In this document: positions 6,866 to 15,623 of the stretch, piece by piece
Layout: every line of letters begins with the position of its first letter
Numbering within the stretch: position 1 is the stretch's first letter
Virus record (IMG/VR): IMGVR_UViG_3300023116_000418
Location: 1 to 21,385 of that record
DNA from: a virus
Strand: one strand, 5' to 3'
Length of the DNA stretch: 21,385 bases
Program-made: the position numbers and the translations under genes
Notes under the pieces: generated by a model
Told to the model about the DNA's origin: nothing
Database searches by the model: none
What the model saw: only the letters and a program-made list of their open reading frames with translations

Positions 6866-7315
6866 TCAGTGATTTGCTAAATCACGAATTCGCTTGACCA
6901 AACGCTTTGCGCGGTTCGGAACCTGATCATGCCACCTAGAATCAACCATTTCATCGGCGGCGCGGTGCCAATCCCTTTCGTCTATACCAGCCTTCATGCC
7001 TTTAAACTTAGACAGGCGTGGGTAGCCGAGGTTGAAGCACATGTTGGCTATGACCAACTGAGCCTCTTCTGGTAGTTCATCAAAATCGTCATATAGTCTG
7101 TGGCAATCTTCGATGGTTACGAGGATGTCCAGATCAAATGCCTGCCGCACCCGTTCTTCTGATACAGATGTGCCGACTGGTTGACCATGTTCCGGATCAG
7201 CATCTTTGATTAAATGACCGATTCCAAAAGTTGGCAGGCCAAGATGGTCCAAATATATTTCGTACTTGCAGCCTTCATCGTCTGCAAGCTCTTCGCGTAA
7301 CTGATTTTTGTTCAT
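6866..7315 (-). CDS. T4-type lysozyme (GH24 muramidase), endolysin
   Basis: 149 aa. The N-terminus has the phage lysozyme catalytic pattern DDEGCKYEIYLDHLG followed by PTFGIGHLI: Glu14, Asp23 and Thr29 are spaced exactly like Glu11, Asp20 and Thr26 of T4 lysozyme. The middle contains VIANMCFNLGYPRLSKFKGM (about 89-108), the conserved helix-and-turn of the family, and the C-terminus ends RAKRLVKRIRDLANH. The enzyme cuts the MurNAc-GlcNAc bond of peptidoglycan. There is no signal peptide or signal anchor, so export would need a holin; no clear holin gene is seen nearby. The start overlaps the end of the giant virion protein as ATGA. That coupling could mean expression with structural genes, so a virion-borne role in cell entry is also conceivable, but a lysis endolysin is the simpler reading. 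Confidence 0.93.
   Translation of the reverse strand: MNKNQLREELADDEGCKYEIYLDHLGLPTFGIGHLIKDADPEHGQPVGTSVSEERVRQAFDLDILVTIEDCHRLYDDFDELPEEAQLVIANMCFNLGYPRLSKFKGMKAGIDERDWHRAADEMVDSRWHDQVPNRAKRLVKRIRDLANH
6869..6885. repeat. Perfect palindrome at the 3' end of the lysozyme gene
   Basis: GTGATTT (6869-6875) and AAATCAC (6879-6885) form a perfect 7-bp stem with a 3-base loop inside the last codons of the lysozyme gene. On the minus strand it is followed by A-rich sequence (TGAAAACATTAAATAAAAAC), not a T-tract, so it is not a standard terminator. It may be an mRNA-stabilising stem or chance. Confidence 0.35.
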
Positions 7316-10300
7316 GCTATTCTCCGCTGCCTTGCAGCTAATGCTTGAGCTAACGCCTGATCTCTTGGGTCAGGGTTGACTATAGGATTTAATGCGCTTG
7401 GTGTAACAGCCTGCGGAGCCATGGATTGTGGACCGGGAGCCGGGGGCTGTGGTGCAGAAACTGGCTGTGACTGCATCATAAATGTGTCAGCGTTTATTTG
7501 TGGCGCTTGTTCTTGCACCCTACTTCCTAGAGACGGTGCAGCTTCAAACGCATCTGCTGGTGTTTCCTCTGGGAAGTCTGGATCAATAGATATGTTTTTA
7601 AGATCAGCTTCCAATATACCCAACAGACCGTAAGGAATCTCGTGGCCTTTTTCTTGACCTTCTTCCAACTTGACCTTGTTAGGTGAGTATGGAATATACC
7701 TACCGTTCATGATTGCGCGTATTTCTTCTTTACCCAAACGCTCCTTACGCAAGATATCTTCAAGCTCATTTCTTGAAATACCTAAATTTTCTAGAGCACG
7801 GGCCTGAACTGCGAAGTCCCTGAACACACGCAGTCTTGCCTCATTGGCTGCGAGATATCCTCTTACATAGGCATCTTCGTCTGCAAATTCCATGTTTACC
7901 ACATCATTAAATAATGTAGCTGCTTGAGAGCGGCGCTCTTTAAATTCATTTGCTTTAAACTTAGCGACACGTCTTGAATCGACAGTCTGTGTTTGCAAGC
8001 CTGACAATGCGCGGAATATTTCAGATGGCGCAGAGTATGTTCTTCCTGTGCTTGGCTCAACTTCACTGACCCCAAACTCAGTTTTTGAAAACAAGCTGCG
8101 TGGCAAACGTGATAATTCTATTTCAGAAAAGTCTGCGCCCACAGGTGCGCGGAAAGGCGTGATGTTGGCTGGACCCATTTGGTTTAGAAGATGAACCAAT
8201 GACCGTTCAATCTTTTTACCCATCGGCTCAATCTCACGGTACACTTTTGCACCTGTCACTGTTTCACCACCCCGGCCCACTATTGGAAGACCTTTAGGTA
8301 ACACGTCGTTCAATGCACCGAATGCAATAGACTCAGTCGTAAATGGATCTGCGAAATCTTTAAATGCAGCCCACGACGCGGCGGCAAACTTTGCAGGGCC
8401 GTCTTTGGACAGCTTATTACTTTCATCTAGACTGTTAAGAATAGCCTCTGCTGGGCGGATCAGCATGTCGTATGGGTTAAAGTGACTGTAATCCATAACC
8501 ACGAGATCACCATTTTCATCTCGGCCCATAGGTATGAAGGTGGCGTTTCTTTGATATGGCGCTGCTAACACATTAACAGATTCCATCTCTTCTTCGCTGA
8601 CACCAGCAAGGGTCATAGCCGTGTCTCTTATAATAGGCCCTGCCACATAGAATGTAGACAAAGAAGACATCAGGCGGCGCATGCCTATCTCACGGATAGC
8701 TGCATCATCACTGCTCAATTCTTTCATTGATGTCTCAAGCGTATTGAACCCTGTACGCATGATCTCAGCAGGGAATGCGATAAAGTTACCAAATGGCATG
8801 CCGCGTATATCTTTAATAATCTGTGGCACAAGTTCGTAGTTTGGAACAAGGTTACGAACATTGTCGGCAGCTTTATTTTTAATAGCCTCTTCCACAGTCG
8901 CAGCTTCTTCGTCGCCTAAAAACTTCTTAAATCTGTTGGTGGCGGTATCAACACGGAACTGATAATCTCTGTCATTCATTCTGCCGCGATTGCTACGGAT
9001 GTCATCTATAATATTTGTATAGGCTTCCCTCAGTTTTGAGGCCTCGAACTCATAATTGTATATCTTCCATACATCGTCACCTGCGCGATATAAATCTGCG
9101 GCCTTGCCCATGAACTGCATGAACATGTTGCGGCGATTCAATCTCTCAAGAGACGAACCACTAAGTCTCGGCCCTGTTTCCGCCACATCAGAGACTAAAG
9201 CATGCTCACCTAAAACGGCATTGTTCCGTGGATCGGTGCCCTTGCGTAAGTTATCTTGAATCTCTCTAAGCTCGGCGCTGCTGCCAATAACACCGCGCCG
9301 CTGTAGGTCAACCAGATAATCAAGACCCTGATCTGTAAGTTCATAGTCCGCTGTAAGGAGATTGCGATTTATTAAGTCACGAAGAACAATGTCCACGGAC
9401 TGCCCGAGGCTGGCCCCCGCTCCAACATTACCTTGAGCCGCAGCAAACAAAGAAGCTGATGTGAAGTTCCTGACCTGTGTAATAGGTGACAAAATTGTCT
9501 TGTTGAACTGTGTGATGCCTTTTAGCTTCAACATACCAGCGTATACGTTGCGGAGAATATTTGTTAAACCATATTCATCGTCAACAACAGTCCTAGAAAG
9601 TGACCGCCACATAGCATCTGGAATAGCTATGTTGTGCATAGCACCAAAAGCGCTTTCGGCTTGGCCCGGATCTTTCTTGATCATATTGCCGCCCGGATCT
9701 GTGCGCCCGATAATGTGATAGCCTTTTGTTCTTAGGTCAGCCATCACGGTTTCTTCTGCATTGTCAATTGCCTGCTGCAACTGGCGAAGTCTACCTTCTG
9801 ACGCGCCTTGTGCTGCCGCCGCATCAAGCTCCAACTGTAGCTGTTCTTTGCGTTCTGCTACACGATCCATGACGTTAATGTAACGTGCGTTACGTTTAGG
9901 GCCTATATCTGCGATTGTAGCCGCTGGGTTTTGCTGTCTTAATTCAGCCAAGGCAAGACGCTCGGACTCAGAGGCAAACTCCTCACCGTACCTGCCTGTT
10001 CTTTCTATGGCCTGTGCAATATCGTTGTCTGCAATCTGGCGCAGTCTTGTGTAGAATGAATCGTTTGCGATAAATGTGGACAGGTCTGACACTGTGGAAA
10101 TGTATGCCTCAGTTGGGTTTTTTGTCTGCCCAAGAATCTCTTTAAGTACAGGACTCTCAACCTTACGCCTGTTTAAAAGCTGTGTGTTCAACTTACGTCT
10201 TGCTACCCGACCCATAAAGTTGCCACGTTTGCCCATGCCTGACGGTGTCTTTTGAAGAACAAGACGAATGTACTCGCGCATCTGACGCTCTGTTATTGTG

Positions 10301-12018
10301 TTTAAGGTCTGTTCGTCTGTTATCTTTAGTGCGTTGTCGTCCATCAGTGTTTCTTTGATGTGGTTAAACACTGTGCGGTCCTGAGTTCCACCGTTCATGC
10401 TGCGGATCAAATCAAATATCTCACGCTCACGAGCAGACCCCGCAGCTATTTCGTAGGCTGGGTTTTCATAAGCAGCATAACGCTGGCGTAGATACCCACC
10501 AGCTTCAATATTTTCTCTAATGACCTGCATCAACTGCTGACGGCTTTGCTTCCCCGGTGCGGCTGTCTCAGGCAGCGCTCGTACTGCACCTGTGTCTAGA
10601 AGCTTTTCGGACAGGTCATCAATGACTTTTCTTGCAGACCTGTACGCGGCGTACAGTTCATCTGGCAAGCCATCCGGACGACGACCTGTTTCAAGAACAT
10701 CCATAAAACCGTTTAGCAAAGACTGCTTTGTAATACTGGTTTGCTGGCGTACCTCTGGTGTATTTAAATATGCATCAATCTTTTTTTCTATGTTTTTTAA
10801 TTTTCTTTCGGCGATTTTAACATCGCCTTCAACAGCAGCATTGATTAAAGAGTTTATGTTTGCAGCTTGTGGGTCAAGAAATCCACGATATCTAAGATTG
10901 GCGAACAGTCCGCCAAGCATTCTATCTATTGCGCCTAGTTCTACTTTGTCAAGTATTCTGGTCTCTTGCTTTAATATTTGTTTGGTGGCTGCGTTTATTG
11001 CGGCCCTTGCAGCAGGGATAGCTCCCACGGTAGCAATGTCCGCTACAGTTGTACCACGCGCTCTTTCAACAAGCCGCTGTGGCAAATACTGCGACAAAGG
11101 AATTTCAAATCCCCTACGAGATAAAAAATCTGACGCTGTCTGGATAGGCCTGTTAGCTCCTACTTTTGACAAGCCTTTAAATACCGCGCCAAGAACAGGT
11201 GGCAGTACAACCGTTCCGATCCCTGCTTCTGTTGCTAGAAGCATACGATCTAGAAGCTTCATTGAAATTCCTTCGTATGCAGACTCCCCAACAACCTTTT
11301 CTGGGGAACGGTCAGGGCCGAGTTCAAAGAAGTCATGCAAGCCTTGAGTGTCGTCGGTAGACACAACAAAATCAACGGCACCAGCAGCAGCAGCCTGCTG
11401 TCCAACAAGTGTAAGTTTTTGTCTTCTTGTCAGATTAGACTTACCCTTTCGTGCTATATCGATAAGTTTTTTGCGACCAAGACGTGTGGTCTTTTCCATT
11501 GCACCCGCACCCTTGATGCCGGGTAAAACAAATTGTGTGCCTATTTCTGCAATCTCACCAGCTAATGTTTCTGGTTTTAAGTTGAGATATTCTCTGGCCT
11601 CTTCAAACGCATCAGTAACTGTATCTGTTATAGGTGTGCTTGAAACAGGCGGAATCATTTCGCCTTCTTTAACTTTGTCTTGAGTAGCAGCGGCTATGAG
11701 CGGGTTGCCCATGCCGTACTTTAAATCAGAGTACATACCGAAAAGCTCAAGTGTGCCTTGAATAGCTTTGGTCGCACCGCTAGCCCCACCAACAAAAATG
11801 TCACCCAATAAGTCTCGACCACTTGTTTCTTTTACGTCAAGGGGGACAGTTGGGGTACGATCAACAGACTCATCAATTGCTTCATTGCCGCTAGTACCTG
11901 TAGTGTTAGCGGTAATGCGTCTGTCTTCAAGGATAGCTTGAATTTTTGAAGTTGCCTGTTCGGCTGAAAGATCTTCGTTAAACTCGAAGACCTCTCCGCC
12001 GTATTTCCACTTAGCCAT
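7312..12018 (-). CDS. Giant virion-associated protein, probable DNA-ejection/internal protein
   Basis: 1568 aa, the largest gene in the window. Residues 3-33 (KWKYGGEVFEFNEDLS, then AEQATSKIQAIL) are a short N-terminal module found at the front of several large phage virion proteins. Gly/Ala-rich hydrophobic stretches follow, for example GIGTVVLPPVLGAVFKGLSKVG near residue 270-290, which could insert in a membrane. The middle is long and helical, rich in charged coiled coil. Near residue 845 is LSPITQVRNFTSASLFAAAQG, resembling a motif seen in very large injected 'polyvalent' phage proteins. The last 100 residues are Pro/Gln-rich and probably disordered. No lysozyme or protease active site is evident. 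Size, position next to the Q-rich internal proteins, and lack of enzyme motifs suggest a T7 gp16-like ejected protein; this is inference. It starts 9 bases after the 586-aa gene and overlaps the lysozyme by ATGA. Confidence 0.75.
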   Translation of the reverse strand: MAKWKYGGEVFEFNEDLSAEQATSKIQAILEDRRITANTTGTSGNEAIDESVDRTPTVPLDVKETSGRDLLGDIFVGGASGATKAIQGTLELFGMYSDLKYGMGNPLIAAATQDKVKEGEMIPPVSSTPITDTVTDAFEEAREYLNLKPETLAGEIAEIGTQFVLPGIKGAGAMEKTTRLGRKKLIDIARKGKSNLTRRQKLTLVGQQAAAAGAVDFVVSTDDTQGLHDFFELGPDRSPEKVVGESAYEGISMKLLDRMLLATEAGIGTVVLPPVLGAVFKGLSKVGANRPIQTASDFLSRRGFEIPLSQYLPQRLVERARGTTVADIATVGAIPAARAAINAATKQILKQETRILDKVELGAIDRMLGGLFANLRYRGFLDPQAANINSLINAAVEGDVKIAERKLKNIEKKIDAYLNTPEVRQQTSITKQSLLNGFMDVLETGRRPDGLPDELYAAYRSARKVIDDLSEKLLDTGAVRALPETAAPGKQSRQQLMQVIRENIEAGGYLRQRYAAYENPAYEIAAGSAREREIFDLIRSMNGGTQDRTVFNHIKETLMDDNALKITDEQTLNTITERQMREYIRLVLQKTPSGMGKRGNFMGRVARRKLNTQLLNRRKVESPVLKEILGQTKNPTEAYISTVSDLSTFIANDSFYTRLRQIADNDIAQAIERTGRYGEEFASESERLALAELRQQNPAATIADIGPKRNARYINVMDRVAERKEQLQLELDAAAAQGASEGRLRQLQQAIDNAEETVMADLRTKGYHIIGRTDPGGNMIKKDPGQAESAFGAMHNIAIPDAMWRSLSRTVVDDEYGLTNILRNVYAGMLKLKGITQFNKTILSPITQVRNFTSASLFAAAQGNVGAGASLGQSVDIVLRDLINRNLLTADYELTDQGLDYLVDLQRRGVIGSSAELREIQDNLRKGTDPRNNAVLGEHALVSDVAETGPRLSGSSLERLNRRNMFMQFMGKAADLYRAGDDVWKIYNYEFEASKLREAYTNIIDDIRSNRGRMNDRDYQFRVDTATNRFKKFLGDEEAATVEEAIKNKAADNVRNLVPNYELVPQIIKDIRGMPFGNFIAFPAEIMRTGFNTLETSMKELSSDDAAIREIGMRRLMSSLSTFYVAGPIIRDTAMTLAGVSEEEMESVNVLAAPYQRNATFIPMGRDENGDLVVMDYSHFNPYDMLIRPAEAILNSLDESNKLSKDGPAKFAAASWAAFKDFADPFTTESIAFGALNDVLPKGLPIVGRGGETVTGAKVYREIEPMGKKIERSLVHLLNQMGPANITPFRAPVGADFSEIELSRLPRSLFSKTEFGVSEVEPSTGRTYSAPSEIFRALSGLQTQTVDSRRVAKFKANEFKERRSQAATLFNDVVNMEFADEDAYVRGYLAANEARLRVFRDFAVQARALENLGISRNELEDILRKERLGKEEIRAIMNGRYIPYSPNKVKLEEGQEKGHEIPYGLLGILEADLKNISIDPDFPEETPADAFEAAPSLGSRVQEQAPQINADTFMMQSQPVSAPQPPAPGPQSMAPQAVTPSALNPIVNPDPRDQALAQALAARQRRIA

Positions 12019-12026
12019 TTAAAAAC

Positions 12027-13787
12027 CTATTCTACTGGTTGAGCCAAGGTAGCATTTGGTCTGGCGAATTCTATAAAGGCCGTTTGTCCTTGTAATGCTT
12101 TTTGAGCTTCACGATCTAACCCGCCAGCAGGCACTTCTATTTTTGCGCCGTTTCTATCATAGAATGTGATACCAGCCGTTACACTGTTTTGTATAACATA
12201 GTCGATCATTTCTTTGGATGAACTTTGTGCGCCGTATGCTCTGGCGTAAGGTATAAGTACAGCAGGGCGATCTTTTGGATCAGACGGCAGATTAGCCTTG
12301 CCTATTTGGATGGCTGCGTTTTTAGCTATGCTGCCTGCGGAATCACCCAAATGTCCAAAGTCAAGCATGTCTACAACACCTGAATCTGAAGCGACATTAG
12401 CAGACTGCATTAGGTCTGTGATTTTTGTAGCGCCCTTGCCTGCTAGGTATGATTCATAAATACCTCTACCATCTTCAGTCATTGTCATACTGTCCGGATT
12501 AGCAAAGTCTATAGCATCAAATCCTTCTGCTGGTTTGATATAATCACCCGCCGCTAGCTCACGAAGAATATCTGGGGTCTGCGCTGCCAAGGTAGCTTTT
12601 AGTGTTTGATCAAATTTATTTTTATCAAACGCAAGCTTTTCCCAGTCCATGTTTGCCTTGTTCATCTCAGTTATGAACGTGTTTTCTAACGTAGCAAATT
12701 TTTCTTCTTGCGCTAACTTTAACTGCATCATTTGCAGTTCTTCGCCGCGCATAGCCTGCGCTGCCGTAGCCAAGGCTTGTGCCTTTTGAATTCTGTTAGC
12801 ACGTTTCATAAGGTCAAGGTCACGATCATCTTTCAAAAGCGTCAGCTTCATAGCAGCTACCTGCCTGTTATCTTCACGCTCTTGATCAGTAATCTTTGAA
12901 ATATCCTTGCCGTAGCTTTCCAACCCAAACGACAAACCTCTAGCAAGATTGGTGATTGTGTTTTCACTCTCACCTGCTGCTGTAGCAAGACCAGCCTTCA
13001 TTAAAGACATCCAGAACGCTGTCTTGCGATCTTCGTCAGCAGTTTCTTTAATGCCTTTCTTATCGAAGCCGAGTGCCTCAAGTGCTGCATCTTCGTAGTC
13101 TGCCAAAGAATAATCACTGAATGCTTTAGGCTCTTCATCCATCGCGGCGAACAAATCATCATATGCTTGATTAACAGACTTACCTGCAATCAAGATATCA
13201 TCTTTTGTGGGTGCCCCTCTCATAATTCTTTCGGTAGACGCACGAAGGGTGTTGATATTACTTCTTAGGTCTTCGCCTAGTTTTTTAGTACGATCTGCAC
13301 CAAGAGCACTACTGTTTGATTCGTTTATTTCGTCGCCCGTAGTTTTCTTTTTCTTTTCTTTCAAATCTGCATTTGAAGCAGCCAACAGTGCAGCTTCTAG
13401 CTCATCTGGAGATTGAGACATAAGCGCAGCATCTGTTTCTGTTATTTTAGGGTCTCTTCTAGTAAGAGGCGCTGGTGGGCGGGTGCCTGTTGTACCATAG
13501 AACTCAAGGTCAGGCCCAGTGACTCCAGCCATAGGATCGCCTATAGATGTCCGCACTGCGCGTACTGGATTAGGCCCTGTCGTCATAAAAGGATTTTGAT
13601 TTCCGTAGATAGCAGGATTCTGTAGTACATTAACCGAGCCGCCAGTCTGGAAACCCGGCAGTGGACCTTGGTTCATGTTCCGTCGTGCAGCTTCGATCAT
13701 CTCAGGTGACGACGCCAAAATACCCATAGGTTGACGTGACATACCGGGCTGCTGTAGCCGGAACAATCTGCGCTGTAACGGGTTCAT
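12027..13787 (-). CDS. Putative virion/internal protein with coiled coil
   Basis: 586 aa. The N-terminus (MNPLQRRLFRLQQPGMSRQ, then QGPLPGFQTGGSVNV) is Gln/Gly/Pro-rich and likely disordered, with a GFQTGG patch also seen in marine phage structural proteins. Residues about 125-170 are very charged (DLKEKKKKTTGDEINE). Residues about 250-420 are helical with heptad-like Leu/Ala spacing (LMKRANRIQKAQALATAAQA, then EELQMMQLKLAQEEKF), pointing to a coiled coil. The C-terminal 150 residues look globular. I do not recognise a named family. It lies between the Q/A/G-rich protein and the giant protein, the usual place of a second ejection protein. The Shine-Dalgarno is GGGGG in TTAGGGGGTATC just before the ATG, overlapping the stop of the upstream gene. 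Confidence 0.68.
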   Translation of the reverse strand: MNPLQRRLFRLQQPGMSRQPMGILASSPEMIEAARRNMNQGPLPGFQTGGSVNVLQNPAIYGNQNPFMTTGPNPVRAVRTSIGDPMAGVTGPDLEFYGTTGTRPPAPLTRRDPKITETDAALMSQSPDELEAALLAASNADLKEKKKKTTGDEINESNSSALGADRTKKLGEDLRSNINTLRASTERIMRGAPTKDDILIAGKSVNQAYDDLFAAMDEEPKAFSDYSLADYEDAALEALGFDKKGIKETADEDRKTAFWMSLMKAGLATAAGESENTITNLARGLSFGLESYGKDISKITDQEREDNRQVAAMKLTLLKDDRDLDLMKRANRIQKAQALATAAQAMRGEELQMMQLKLAQEEKFATLENTFITEMNKANMDWEKLAFDKNKFDQTLKATLAAQTPDILRELAAGDYIKPAEGFDAIDFANPDSMTMTEDGRGIYESYLAGKGATKITDLMQSANVASDSGVVDMLDFGHLGDSAGSIAKNAAIQIGKANLPSDPKDRPAVLIPYARAYGAQSSSKEMIDYVIQNSVTAGITFYDRNGAKIEVPAGGLDREAQKALQGQTAFIEFARPNATLAQPVE

Positions 13788-13795
13788 GATACCCC

Positions 13796-14605
13796 CTAAC
13801 CAAACATTTTACTAAAGCCGCCAGCCTGACCGACTGCGCCAAGACCTGCCACACCAAGACCAAGCAACTGTGATGTTGTGCTTGGCGGTGGTGTTGTTGA
13901 GGTCTGATATGTGGACTGCAATGCTGGAACACCACGGAAGATGTCTGACATAAAACCAACCTGCTGGAATGGCAAAGCCTGCTGTGCCAGCAAGTTGCGC
14001 CGTGCTACATCTAGCTCTGCCTGTGACTGCTGCTGTGTCATGCCGCCGAGGCCAAGCAGTGTGTTGATGTCCTGAGTACCAAGCTGCTGACCCAACTGTC
14101 CGAGGCCCGAGAACAAAGCTGAACGCTGACCTGCCAGTTGTTGCGCTTGACTGAAACCCGACTCTCGAAGCTGGGCTGCTGTACGCGCCTGCTGTTCCAG
14201 CGTACCACGGGCCAGTTCACCAGAGGCTACGGCTGCACGGGAACCACCAAAGGCCCCTGCGCCAGTGGCCTGACCAGCCAGTTGGTTTTGCTGCATAGCA
14301 CCACCACGAGCAATATCTTTCATAGACTGATCAATCACGTCCTGTGTAAAAGGACTCATAAACTGCTGGTAGCCCTCTGGTGCTGCCAGTGCTGCGGCTG
14401 CCTGCATATAAGGCTGATAAGCACCAATACCCTGCAAGCCCATTTGTACGGCTTGCTGTTGTTCTGCGGATAGACCAGCTAGCTGTTCTGGTGCGTAAGG
14501 CTGTGACACACCCTGTAGTGCCTGTGCCGACGCAAAAATATCTTTCAGGAACTCTTCCTGAAAGGGCGCTAGTCTTTGTACCTGTGTTACGGTTTGTGAA
14601 CTCAT
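13796..14605 (-). CDS. Gln/Ala/Gly-rich putative internal virion (ejection) protein
   Basis: 269 aa with extreme Gln, Ala and Gly content. Recognisable pieces are APFQEEFLKDIFASAQAL (13-30), FMSPFTQDVIDQSMKDIARG (82-101), AGAFGGSRAAVASGELARGT (116-135), then a long amphipathic Gln-rich helix (residues about 140-220), a Pro/Thr/Ser linker and a hydrophobic LLGLGVAGLGAVGQAGGF tail (247-264). The SPFTQDV and GAFGGSR motifs recur in this class of marine phage proteins. The mix of amphipathic helix and a Gly-rich membrane-like tail fits a small ejected protein that helps form a DNA channel, but that is inference. Its start shares TAATG with the stop of the gene before it. Confidence 0.65.
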   Translation of the reverse strand: MSSQTVTQVQRLAPFQEEFLKDIFASAQALQGVSQPYAPEQLAGLSAEQQQAVQMGLQGIGAYQPYMQAAAALAAPEGYQQFMSPFTQDVIDQSMKDIARGGAMQQNQLAGQATGAGAFGGSRAAVASGELARGTLEQQARTAAQLRESGFSQAQQLAGQRSALFSGLGQLGQQLGTQDINTLLGLGGMTQQQSQAELDVARRNLLAQQALPFQQVGFMSDIFRGVPALQSTYQTSTTPPPSTTSQLLGLGVAGLGAVGQAGGFSKMFG

Positions 14606-15396
14606 TATGCCATACTCTCTAACTCAGCCATCATATCATACATTCGTGCTGCTCCGATATCCCTATCTCCATTTCCTGCACCACGAACTGCTTTAGCTGT
14701 TAATACAAATTCACCGTCGGATAGTCTGGCTGGCACAGAGTCAGAGGTCCCTGTTCCGGGGCCCGTGACTTCACCACCCATTTCATACTTGAAGCTCTTT
14801 TCCCGAAGCTGTAACAACTCATTATTGTACGCTTCGACTTCGTCTTCGTTTGCAAGGTTATAAGTCGTTCCGGTAATCGGACCTTTAACCTTGGTTTCGT
14901 AGGGGCGACCTGCCCGTGTTTCTTGATATGGGGTAGCTTCGTCTTCTTCTTCCATGCCGCCTGCCAGCATACCAAGAGCGCCAATACCAAGCCCTGCTGA
15001 AAGAAGCTTGTTTTCAGCTATAAAGTCACCGATTCCACCAAGAACACTAGACCCCGCAGCAGCGCCTTCAGTCCCAACAAGCCCTTGAGCCATACCGGGG
15101 TCAACAGAGGCAGATGCTATGTTTGCTTTTTGAGTTGCGGCGGCGGCGGTGTTCGCGGCTGCGCTCTGTTGTGCTGCCGCCGTGGGACCATAACCCATAC
15201 CTGCGCCTAGGCTACCAATACCATAACCCATAGCAGCGTAACCTAAAGATTCTTCAACACTGCGACCACTAGCAAGACCACCGAGACCAGAACCAATAGC
15301 CGCGCCTGTTGGGCCTCCAACCATAAAACCGATGGTTCCACCAATAATTGGCGCGGCCTTTTTGATTGTCTTGCCGATGTCGTTAAAAATACCCAT
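14605..15396 (-). CDS. Gly-rich virion protein with GPGTGTSDS-VPARLSDGEF tail motif
   Basis: 263 aa. After MGIFNDIGKTIKKAAP come Gly/Ala-rich hydrophobic stretches (about 17-75, again 130-148) with glycine-zipper spacing, suited to membrane insertion. Between them is a poly-Ala/Gln/Thr low-complexity run (75-95). The C-terminal part (about 205-263) carries EVTGPGTGTSDSVPARLSDG followed by EFVLTAKAVRGAG and a conserved-looking RDIGAARMYDMM. That block is common at the ends of phage tape-measure-like and internal virion proteins, where it is thought to be an interaction or processing module. The gene probably encodes a virion component delivered with DNA or placed in the tail. Both its start and stop share bases with neighbours (TAATG), so translation is probably coupled. 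Confidence 0.68.
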   Translation of the reverse strand: MGIFNDIGKTIKKAAPIIGGTIGFMVGGPTGAAIGSGLGGLASGRSVEESLGYAAMGYGIGSLGAGMGYGPTAAAQQSAAANTAAAATQKANIASASVDPGMAQGLVGTEGAAAGSSVLGGIGDFIAENKLLSAGLGIGALGMLAGGMEEEDEATPYQETRAGRPYETKVKGPITGTTYNLANEDEVEAYNNELLQLREKSFKYEMGGEVTGPGTGTSDSVPARLSDGEFVLTAKAVRGAGNGDRDIGAARMYDMMAELESMA

Positions 15397-15623
15397 TATG
15401 CTACCTTTACAGTCCCTGCATCATTATACAGTGCTCCCGTCTCAAGTCCAGTGGCGCTTGTAGGCAGGTCCGTTAATGTTATTTTTGTGCCGCGCAACTC
15501 ACCGGGGTTGCGTTCTTGTTCCATAAACACTTCCAATGCCCGTATTAAGTCCTGCATATGCTGCTGTGAATACTCTTGCGGGGCTTCAGGCAGTCTTGGC
15601 GCTGGGATCTGAACACTAGCCAT
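15396..15623 (-). CDS. Small conserved-looking virion-module protein (75 aa)
   Basis: 75 aa: a Pro-rich start (VQIPAPRLPEAPQEYSQQHM), a helix MQDLIRALEVFMEQERNPGE (23-42), then GTKITLTDLPTSATGLETGA and LYNDAGTVKVA. The C-terminal half, LTDLPTS-x-x-GL-x-x-G-x-LYND, is a beta-like motif that recurs in marine phage small structural proteins. The gene lies between the gp10-like hub and the Gly-rich protein with overlapping start (TGATG) and stop (TAATG), so it is expressed with them. It may be a tail adaptor or fibre-attachment piece; function unknown. Confidence 0.7.
   Translation of the reverse strand: MASVQIPAPRLPEAPQEYSQQHMQDLIRALEVFMEQERNPGELRGTKITLTDLPTSATGLETGALYNDAGTVKVA

Noticed and set aside
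10592-11347. 251-codon open frame on the plus strand
   Set aside because: It is antisense to the 1568-aa gene, has Ser/Leu/Ile-rich composition typical of a reverse-frame shadow, and no ribosome-binding site or motif.
13001-14622. Several 60-111 codon plus-strand and off-frame ORFs in the virion block
   Set aside because: They are shadows of the 586-aa, 269-aa and 263-aa genes; none has a good start site or a protein-like pattern.
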